8,270 nt of DNA from NCBI GenBank assembly GCA_017615955.1, contig JAFZZD010000231.1, positions 1 to 8,270 on the forward strand. Reading direction: 5' to 3'. The notes under the pieces were generated by a model. It saw nothing but the letters and a program-made list of their open reading frames with translations. It had not been told where the DNA came from and did not search any database. This DNA comes from Victivallales bacterium (GTDB lineage: Bacteria; Verrucomicrobiota; Lentisphaeria; Oligosphaerales; Oligosphaeraceae). Positions 1 through 5,364 of the stretch are shown here, piece after piece; position 1 is the stretch's first letter, and every line of letters starts with the position of its first letter. The position numbers were made by a program, and so were the translations under genes.

Positions 1-2
1 AA

Positions 3-1586
3 TTAATCAGATACAGTGGTATATGCCCAGTTGTTAAGCTGCCCCTTAGTGGAATTGAAGTTGACACCGATAATGTAAATGGGGAGTTCTCCAGCCTGGA
101 ACTTCTCGTAGTAGTGCTTGTCCCTAATTTGGGCAATAGCCTTGCGGACTGTCTTGTTCAGCTTGAACTCAAAGATATAGACAGCCTTTGTTGTGCGGAT
201 GTAGGCGTCGATGCTCCCCTCGTTGGTCTTCGATTCAGCTTCTATGGCGGTTCCCAGCAGCAGGAAGGTGATGAAGAAGATTGTCTGGTAGTAGCGCTCG
301 TCCCCGCTGTGGATCTCATACGGGTTGGAGGCAAAATAGGCCTGCAAGGTCTTCATGAAGGCGTTGACATCGTCCATGCGAAGCGTCTCCGTCAGCTTGT
401 ACACGATGGAGGACATGGCCGCGTCCTTCATGCCGCTGTAATAGGCCAGCAGCTGCGTGTTAAAGGAGTGCTCCACCTCAAGGTCGGGGAAGCCGAGACG
501 GTACATGGTATCCCCGAAGGGGCTGGGGATGGTTTCTGCGATGGTCAGGTAGCCAGTCTGCCACAGCAGCCCCAGAGGGTCCAGGTTGTCCAGCTCGTAG
601 GCTCCGAACGCCAGCTCCGACACGGGCTCCGAAATTGCGCGTTCGAGGTTGAAGCGTGTCTTTTTGGCAAGTGCCATGAGGAAGCCCGGCAAGCCCGTCT
701 TCCCCCAGTAGTTGGCGAACTCATAGTTGTTGGTGAAGAAGGTCGAGATGGAGACTGGGTTGCAGACGTGCGTATCGGCATTGGAGAAGCGATAACCATC
801 GTACCATTTCAGGAGCCACTGCATCAACTCCTCATCTGACTTTCCGTTTGCCCTGGCAGCCAGCGGGATGCGGTCCGCGAAATACTCGCGGATCTCCGCC
901 TCGGTGAAGCCCAGCATCCCCGCGTAGTCCGAATGTAGCGTGATGTCCGTCAGGTTGTTCAAATCCGAGAATATTGAGACATGCGCGAATTTGCTCACGC
1001 CCGTGATGAAGGCAAAGCGGATAAGCCCCTCGTATGTCTTGATGACTCCATAGAAGCCTTTGAGCAATTTGAGTATTTCAGGAACATTTGGATTCGTGAC
1101 GTTGGAGAGGATGGGCTTGTCATATTCGTCCACCAGGACAACGACCCGCCCGTCTGTATCCTGTTTACTGCCTTTTTTTGCCAGCTTCTTGACAAGCTCA
1201 ATGAAGCATTCCTGTGGAGTTGGCGCCGTCAATTCAACCCCATGCTCCGCCGCGCTTTCCTCCAGCCGAAACTGAAGGAAGGTCGCCAGCTCATCCGATG
1301 TCGCGGCCACGCAGGCTCCGAAGTCCAGGTGTATGACTGGGTATGCCTTCCAGTCGTAGTCCTCCTTGTCGATTGCCAGCCCCTTGAACAGCTCGCGTCT
1401 CCCCTGGAAAAAAGCCTTCAACGTGGATATTAGAAGGGATTTCCCGAAACGCCTTGGACGCGATAGAAAATACTCCCCTTTCTTCTTGCTTACAAGCTTC
1501 CAAATGAACTCCGTCTTGTCAATATACAGGAAGTCATTGGCTATGATTTCAGGGAAATTATATGTGGATGTGTCTATCTGCTTCAT
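3..1586 (-). CDS. AAA-ATPase-like protein with C-terminal PD-(D/E)XK nuclease domain
   Basis: A complete 527-aa protein with an ATG start at 1586 and a TAA stop at 3-5. Residues 1-290 match the AAA-ATPase-like family (PF09820 type): a P-loop variant RPRRFGKS at 43-50, a Walker B segment LVDEYD at 151-156, and the family hallmarks ITGVSKF (195-201) and WYDGYRF (261-267). The last 100 residues match the PD-(D/E)XK nuclease domain (PF08011/DUF1703 type), with D460 in GSID and E473/K475 in FEFK forming the probable metal site. Length and domain order are usual for the family, and both active sites look intact. The family occurs in many divergent copies in Bacteroidota and other anaerobes; its substrate and role are unknown, with defence or mobile-DNA functions only suspected. 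No clear Shine-Dalgarno precedes the ATG, but the conserved N-terminus (YNFPEII, then FLYIDKT at 19-25) supports this start. It seems cytoplasmic, with no signal peptide, and unrelated in function to its neighbours. Confidence 0.93.
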   Translation of the reverse strand: MKQIDTSTYNFPEIIANDFLYIDKTEFIWKLVSKKKGEYFLSRPRRFGKSLLISTLKAFFQGRRELFKGLAIDKEDYDWKAYPVIHLDFGACVAATSDELATFLQFRLEESAAEHGVELTAPTPQECFIELVKKLAKKGSKQDTDGRVVVLVDEYDKPILSNVTNPNVPEILKLLKGFYGVIKTYEGLIRFAFITGVSKFAHVSIFSDLNNLTDITLHSDYAGMLGFTEAEIREYFADRIPLAARANGKSDEELMQWLLKWYDGYRFSNADTHVCNPVSISTFFTNNYEFANYWGKTGLPGFLMALAKKTRFNLERAISEPVSELAFGAYELDNLDPLGLLWQTGYLTIAETIPSPFGDTMYRLGFPDLEVEHSFNTQLLAYYSGMKDAAMSSIVYKLTETLRMDDVNAFMKTLQAYFASNPYEIHSGDERYYQTIFFITFLLLGTAIEAESKTNEGSIDAYIRTTKAVYIFEFKLNKTVRKAIAQIRDKHYYEKFQAGELPIYIIGVNFNSTKGQLNNWAYTTVSD

Positions 1587-1632
1587 AAAATCTGATTTGA
1601 CAAATTGCCATTTCCAACATCACGGAAGCAAT

Positions 1633-1660
1633 AACATAACGCACTCATCAAATCCGGCAA
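1633..1660 (-). promoter_or_regulatory. weak candidate promoter of the AAA/nuclease gene
   Basis: On the minus strand TTGCCG (1655-1660) is followed after 16 bp by TATGTT (1633-1638), each matching four of six consensus bases, about 46 bp before the ATG at 1586. An alternative TTACCA-16-TATATT pair lies slightly further upstream, at the edge of the large inverted repeat. Neither is strong, and the call rests on spacing only. Confidence 0.22.
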
Positions 1661-1690
1661 ACACTACAATATATACACCACTGTTTTCCT

Positions 1691-1944
1691 GGTAATGGGT
1701 CAGCGACTGATATTGCCGTGCCCTCGCGTCAGTTGCGCGCCTCGCGATAGTTCGTAGTAGCGACGGCGTCCTCGCCGTCGCATCAATGGCGAGCCTCCCG
1801 AAAGTGGTGTGCCCGTTGCACACCGCTATCGTTGCACGCTCCTGGCGAGAGGCTCGCCATTGGTGCGACGGCGAGGACGCCGTCGCTACAACGAACTATC
1901 GCAAGGCGCACAACTACACCAATATCAATCGGTGACCCATAACC
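1691..1944. repeat. 254-bp imperfect inverted repeat with nested hairpins (MITE-like)
   Basis: The left arm (1691-1797) and right arm (1849-1944) are imperfect reverse complements: outer ends GGTAATGGGTC and GACCCATAACC, then an ACTGATATTG-like block, a TTGCGATAG-TTCGT block, and the core. The left arm carries about 11 extra bases near 1716-1735. Each arm contains its own perfect hairpin of 8-bp stem and 4-nt loop, CGACGGCGTCCTCGCCGTCG at 1761-1780 and its inverse at 1866-1885. The 51-nt centre contains another hairpin (GGTGTGC/GCACACC, 1806-1824), and TGGCGAG/CTCGCCA at 1843-1859 forms one more. No transposase is present and no convincing target duplication is seen. This is best read as a non-autonomous dispersed element or large structured repeat; its mobility is inferred from structure only. 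Confidence 0.8.
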
Positions 1945-1980
1945 TATGCACTCTGTCCCAACACAGAAACACACTTTTAC

Positions 1981-2009
1981 CCACAGATATTCCAGATTAT
2001 CACAGATTA
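1981..2009. repeat. short CAGAT direct-repeat stretch adjoining the array
   Basis: Three CAGAT copies (1984-1988, 1993-1997, 2003-2007), spaced 9 and 10 bp, read CACAGATAT, CCAGATTAT and CACAGATTA, and abut the outer (gene-distal) end of the 8-bp-unit array. The other complete arrays end in a poly-T/ATTGTTT sequence instead, so this may be a different companion repeat or a different integration context. Confidence 0.5.
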
Positions 2010-2107
2010 AAATCTCTGCGCCTCCGCGTCTCTGCGCCTCTGCGTTAAAATCTCTGCGCCTCTGCGCCTCTGCGCCTCTGCGTTGAAATCTCTGCGCCTC
2101 CGCGTTG
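2010..2107. repeat. array of 8-bp CGCAGAGR units, 3' side of the 931-aa gene
   Basis: Read on the minus strand, starting five bases after the stop codon, the array is TTCAA followed by runs of the 8-bp unit CGCAGAGA/CGCAGAGG, with TTTCAA or TTTTAA hexamers between runs. The runs are two, four and four units long. A CGCGGAGG variant occurs in the first and last runs. The spacer hexamers and the mainly A/G eighth base of the unit are the same in all four arrays in this window. There are no unique spacers, so it is not a CRISPR. Its function is unknown. Confidence 0.9.
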
Positions 2108-2112
2108 AATGT

Positions 2113-4908
2113 TCAGGGATTGTACATTTCCACCTCGTAGAGTTCGATGTCGTCCTTGCCAGTCTTCAGGTCGTTGAAGGTGACGCGGAACTTCACGGTC
2201 TTGTACACATTGTCAAACGTGAATGTCTTGCTCCATTCCTTTGCATCCTCCTTGACATCAACGGGCGTTATGGTCTTCCACTCGCCTGCCTTCCAGATTG
2301 TGAAAGTGGGGTTCTTCATGTTGTAGCCGTAGAGTTTGACCGTCTTGAACTTGGGCGACACCTTCGGGAAGTCCATCTCGAACCACTGCTGCTTCTTCCA
2401 GCAGCTTGTGCCCCAGGCAATCATGTCCAGCGAACCATCGCATATCTTGCGCTTGGCATTGCCGACAAGCTGCACCTCGGACGCGTCCAACTCAATCTCG
2501 TCTCCCTTGTCCAGAAGGAGGTTGCCCTTGTTTTTCATATTGTCCTCGTATGCCTTGATCTTGGCAAGAACATCTTTCGTTGAAGCGAACTTGGAGGCGA
2601 ATGGCTTGCTGGTCAGCACGTACACCTGGTATGGCGCGAACTTCACGGCCTGCCCCTTGGACAGCTTGTAGGTGGCCTCTCCCCTGTATTCATGCCAGGT
2701 GCCATTGACGGCCTTGTCCTCCAGCGTGGCGCTGAACGCTTCGGGATATGGGTTCACCATGACCAGCAGCTTCATGCCCTTGAGTTCGAACAATGTGCAG
2801 TCCAATTGCTTTTCAGCCTTGATTGGCAGGTAGCTCACCTTGTCCGTCAACAGCAGGTCGTTCAGCTCCATTATGGACTGGTTCAGATATGCGAACGCCT
2901 CGAACATGTACCTCTTGTCGTCAATGTCATGGTATGCGTATGGATTGCTGACTCTGGAGCCATTTGCCATCGCGGTCCACGACTGCGCAATCAATTCGTC
3001 CCAGGTGGGATAGTCCGCATATTTGTTGCCAAATTTGTATGAGAAGAACTGTCCAGTGAAACCAGCCACCTTTTCAGGCCGCCTGTAGTCGGTGACCTCA
3101 TGGATCTGCGCCCTGACCTTTTCAATTGGGACGGCCAGGCAGCGCTCCTTCCCCGAGAAGAACGGGGAAATGTAGGTGTGCATCATGAACACATCTATGC
3201 ATTCAATGTAGCGCTGGGGCGAGCGTGTGCAGGACATGATCGGGTGGTAGGGGTCGTGCTCCTTCACATAGTCGTAGATATACTTGAGGTAGATGGGCGA
3301 GATGCCGCGGCATTCGGGTTCGTCGCAGATGTAGTATCCCAGGAAATCCTTGCCCTTGTTGCGGTCGATCACCTTCTGCACCGCCTCGAACAGCTCCTTG
3401 CAGGGCTTCACATCCTTGGTGGCCTCCTTGGCCTCGATGTTCATCTTGGGGCACAGCCGCGCCGGTTCAAGGGTCGGGCAGTGGAACTCGTTCATGCAGA
3501 TGTAGTCCTTTTCCTCGGCGAAGCGCTTCTCCATCATTTTGCCGCCGCGATAGCCCAGCGCATAGATGTACCTGGGGAAATATGGCTTGCCGTTTCTGAC
3601 GATATGCCCGTCCTGTATCCAGACAACCTCGCCGCCCTTTTCCGGCGGAGGCAGCCTCTTCACGGAAGTGGCGGTCGCCGCGAATTCCTTTCCGTCCACA
3701 ATCAGCCTGGCGGAAATGTCCAGCTTCTGGCCTTCCTTCAATTCAGGGAATTTCTCCTCGAAATCCACAAATGCGCCCTTTGCATTGAATTTGCGCGTCT
3801 TGTCCCCAACCTTCAGTTCGATGACGGCCTTCTTGTCACTTGCCAGCTTGAAATTCACCCTGCCAGCCAGTCTCTTTGCATCCTGGCCAGGATAGTAGTT
3901 GTTGGCATACTGCGGCCAGGTGATCTTGATGTCAATTGGCTTATACTCCGCCTCAACAGGATAATAGCGCCCCAGCTCAACTGCGCCTTTCTTCAGCGTA
4001 ACCTTCACCTTGTGGTAGCTCTTCTGGGAGGCGGGGAAAGTCAAGTCCTTGACCAAGAACTTCCTGTTGCCGTAGTTCACTTCAACCCTCTGCGTGGCCT
4101 TGCCGCCATTGGGCACCTCCACTGTCATGTCCCAGTTGCCCGTGCTTTCCGACGTGCCTTCCACATTCACGATGATATTCCCCTTGATCACATCGCCTTC
4201 CTGGGAGAGATAATCGCCACGCACCACTGGAATGCACACGTCCTCCACGCCCTTTCTCTTTGGGAAGCCCTCCACTGACTTGAATGCCTTGCTTTCCAGG
4301 AAGCCATTGTTCAGAGGCGACCATGTGGTGAGGCCCCCGCCCCTGGTCTGCGTCCTGGCGATGTTCAAGAGCCAGGTCTTGTTCCACATCTTGTTCCTGG
4401 TCATATAGAACGCGGAATACGGTATTTTCACCTCAAGGTACCACGCCTTGTCATCCTTGCTGACGGCGCTCTGCCAGAAGGGTGCGAACTTGTCAGGCGT
4501 GATGTTGCCGCCTTCGGCGCGGTACATTGCGTATGTGTCATTCTGGCACCCCACCGCAAAATGGTAGTATTCGACAGGATTGCCCGCTGGAGAAAGGAAC
4601 ATCTCAATTGAATCGCTGGTCCAGATGCTGCCGCCCCAATGCAAGTCCTTGATGTTGCTGTCCAGGCAGATGACGCCCAGATACACCGCCTCATCGTCCG
4701 CCAGCACCATGAATTGCGTCTGGTCCTTGATGGGCTTGCCAGCCTGGGACTTCAGCCTTATGAAGTTGCTGGTCTTGGGCGCGGCCTTCCATGCCGCCTC
4801 GTCCAGCTTTCCATCCACCACAATCGGCGAAGTGGGCGCAGTCACAGTCAATGCCCTCACTGACATGCAACATAACAAAGACATCAACAAAAGACTCAAT
4901 TTCATCAT
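2113..4908 (-). CDS. secreted CBM9-like / glycoside-hydrolase-like / discoidin-like protein (copy A)
   Basis: A 931-aa protein. Residues 1-19 are a signal peptide with probable cleavage after VRA. Residues about 25-215 resemble a CBM9/DOMON-like carbohydrate-binding module: VDGKLDEAAW (31-40), a DDEAVYLGV strand, WTSDSIEMFLSP, and a WYLEVKIPYS strand. Residues 220-425 look like one or two beta-sandwich domains. Residues about 428-690 resemble a glycoside-hydrolase TIM barrel: NGKPYFPR at 439-446, GYYICDEPE at 524-532 in the strand-4 acid/base position, DVFMMHTY at 572-579, and GFTGQFF at 616-622. A beta domain follows (700-770), then an F5/8-type C (discoidin-like) module (about 795-930) ending LYEVEMYNP. 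Probably exported and binding or processing a polysaccharide; substrate and activity are not readable, and it could be purely binding. ATG 4908 follows a strong Shine-Dalgarno; ATG 4905 is an in-frame alternative. Paralogue of the gene at 5365-8166. Confidence 0.93.
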   Translation of the reverse strand: MMKLSLLLMSLLCCMSVRALTVTAPTSPIVVDGKLDEAAWKAAPKTSNFIRLKSQAGKPIKDQTQFMVLADDEAVYLGVICLDSNIKDLHWGGSIWTSDSIEMFLSPAGNPVEYYHFAVGCQNDTYAMYRAEGGNITPDKFAPFWQSAVSKDDKAWYLEVKIPYSAFYMTRNKMWNKTWLLNIARTQTRGGGLTTWSPLNNGFLESKAFKSVEGFPKRKGVEDVCIPVVRGDYLSQEGDVIKGNIIVNVEGTSESTGNWDMTVEVPNGGKATQRVEVNYGNRKFLVKDLTFPASQKSYHKVKVTLKKGAVELGRYYPVEAEYKPIDIKITWPQYANNYYPGQDAKRLAGRVNFKLASDKKAVIELKVGDKTRKFNAKGAFVDFEEKFPELKEGQKLDISARLIVDGKEFAATATSVKRLPPPEKGGEVVWIQDGHIVRNGKPYFPRYIYALGYRGGKMMEKRFAEEKDYICMNEFHCPTLEPARLCPKMNIEAKEATKDVKPCKELFEAVQKVIDRNKGKDFLGYYICDEPECRGISPIYLKYIYDYVKEHDPYHPIMSCTRSPQRYIECIDVFMMHTYISPFFSGKERCLAVPIEKVRAQIHEVTDYRRPEKVAGFTGQFFSYKFGNKYADYPTWDELIAQSWTAMANGSRVSNPYAYHDIDDKRYMFEAFAYLNQSIMELNDLLLTDKVSYLPIKAEKQLDCTLFELKGMKLLVMVNPYPEAFSATLEDKAVNGTWHEYRGEATYKLSKGQAVKFAPYQVYVLTSKPFASKFASTKDVLAKIKAYEDNMKNKGNLLLDKGDEIELDASEVQLVGNAKRKICDGSLDMIAWGTSCWKKQQWFEMDFPKVSPKFKTVKLYGYNMKNPTFTIWKAGEWKTITPVDVKEDAKEWSKTFTFDNVYKTVKFRVTFNDLKTGKDDIELYEVEMYNP

Positions 4909-4913
4909 AAGAA

Positions 4914-4920
4914 CTCCCTC
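4914..4920 (-). promoter_or_regulatory. ribosome binding site of copy A
   Basis: GAGGGAG on the minus strand lies 5 nt before ATG 4908 and 8 nt before ATG 4905. Either start is usable. The first gives a signal peptide equal in length to that of the paralogue. Confidence 0.75.
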
Positions 4921-4930
4921 GTTTTAAAAG

Positions 4931-4959
4931 ATTATACACAAACGACACAATTTTCACAA
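4931..4959 (-). promoter_or_regulatory. sigma-70-type promoter of copy A
   Basis: On the minus strand TTGTGA (4954-4959) is separated by exactly 17 bp from a perfect TATAAT (4931-4936). Transcription would start near 4924, giving a leader of about 16 nt that still contains the Shine-Dalgarno. This indicates the gene can be transcribed independently of its upstream paralogue. Confidence 0.55.
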
Positions 4960-5011
4960 ACACAGGGATAATGTACCAAGCAAACTATCATCACGCAACA
5001 GCCAACAAAAG

Positions 5012-5115
5012 TTTTTTCAACGCAGAGACGCCATTTTCAACGCAGAGACGCAGAGACGCAGAGGCGCGGAGTTTTTAACGCAGAGGCGCAAAGACGCAGA
5101 GGCGCAGAGTTTTTT
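5012..5115. repeat. array of 8-bp CGCAGAGR units, 5' side of copy A
   Basis: Read on the plus strand (away from copy A), it is TTTTTTCAA, CGCAGAGA, a broken CGCCA, TTTTCAA, a run of four units, TTTTTAA, then a second run of four, ending in GCAGAG and a T tract. Variants include CGCGGAGT and CGCAAAGA. It is in the opposite orientation to the array on the other side of copy A, so the gene sits between arrays that both read outward. Confidence 0.9.
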
Positions 5116-5122
5116 ATTGTTT
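5104..5122 (+). repeat. 19-bp perfect inverted repeat, left copy
   Basis: GCAGAGTTTTTTATTGTTT at the outer end of the array on the 5' side of copy A. Its exact reverse complement is at 5267-5285, at the outer end of the next array. The pair encloses 144 bp and defines a shared array terminus. Confidence 0.85.
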
Positions 5123-5175
5123 ATCATTGACAAAGTTACGTCTTTTTTCAAAAGAAGTAATTGCAAAACTCCTGA

Positions 5176-5210
5176 AAAGGCATGCCTTTACCGCTGGCTA
5201 AAGCCAGCGG
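5176..5210. repeat. palindrome plus hairpin in the inter-paralogue spacer
   Basis: A perfect 14-bp palindrome AAAGGCATGCCTTT (5176-5189) is followed one base later by the hairpin CCGCTGGCTAAAGCCAGCGG (5191-5210), with an 8-bp stem and a TAAA loop (a ninth T-A pair can form). A GC-rich tail, GCGGCGCGGCG, follows at 5223-5233. No T tract follows the stem on the minus strand, so it is not a typical intrinsic terminator. REP-like dispersed element is the best guess. Confidence 0.7.
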
Positions 5211-5266
5211 CTCCGATAGCTTGCGGCGCGGCGTGATAGTTTTGAAATCACCTCAAAAATAAACTC

Positions 5267-5285
5267 AAACAATAAAAAACTCTGC
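5267..5285 (-). repeat. 19-bp perfect inverted repeat, right copy
   Basis: Exact reverse complement of 5104-5122, marking the outer end of the array that follows the stop codon of copy B. Confidence 0.85.
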
Positions 5286-5361
5286 GTCTCTGCGCCTCTG
5301 CGTCTCTGCGTTAAAATCTCTGCGCCTCTGCGTCTCTGCGTCTCTGCGCCTCTGCGTTGAA
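5275..5361. repeat. array of 8-bp CGCAGAGR units, 3' side of copy B
   Basis: Read on the minus strand, it begins four bases after the stop codon: TTCAA, five units with A or G at the last base, TTTTAA, then four units passing into the T tract. The array is nearly free of variants, unlike those around copy A. It and the array at 5012-5115 are inverted relative to one another, so a read-through transcript of copy B could fold them into a long duplex. Confidence 0.9.
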
Positions 5362-5364
5362 TGG

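Noticed and set aside
114..839. Plus-strand open frame opposite the AAA/nuclease gene
   Set aside because: The minus-strand frame holds family motifs across its whole length; the plus-strand product shows none.
3..1586. Functional operon linking the AAA/nuclease gene with the secreted proteins
   Set aside because: Over 500 bp of repeat-rich DNA separates it from copy A and no shared pathway is apparent; same strand is the only link.
1783..2048. Small open frames within the inverted repeat and array
   Set aside because: They are composed of palindromic or repeat sequence and have no protein-like features.
2010..2107. CRISPR array
   Set aside because: The unit is 8 bp, contiguous, and lacks unique spacers; there are no cas genes nearby.
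3100..4278. Long plus-strand open frame (392 aa) opposite copy A
   Set aside because: It is antisense to a convincing multidomain protein, has no recognisable domain, and a similar open frame lies opposite copy B because the coding strands are homologous.
4864..4872. Lipoprotein signal (Cys pair in the signal peptides of both paralogues)
   Set aside because: The residues before the cysteines are Leu-Leu, not Gly/Ala/Ser at -1, so no lipobox is formed; an Ala signal-peptidase I site follows.
5191..5210. Intrinsic terminator for copy B
   Set aside because: The stem is good but no T tract follows on the minus strand; the sequence after it is TAAAGGCATG.
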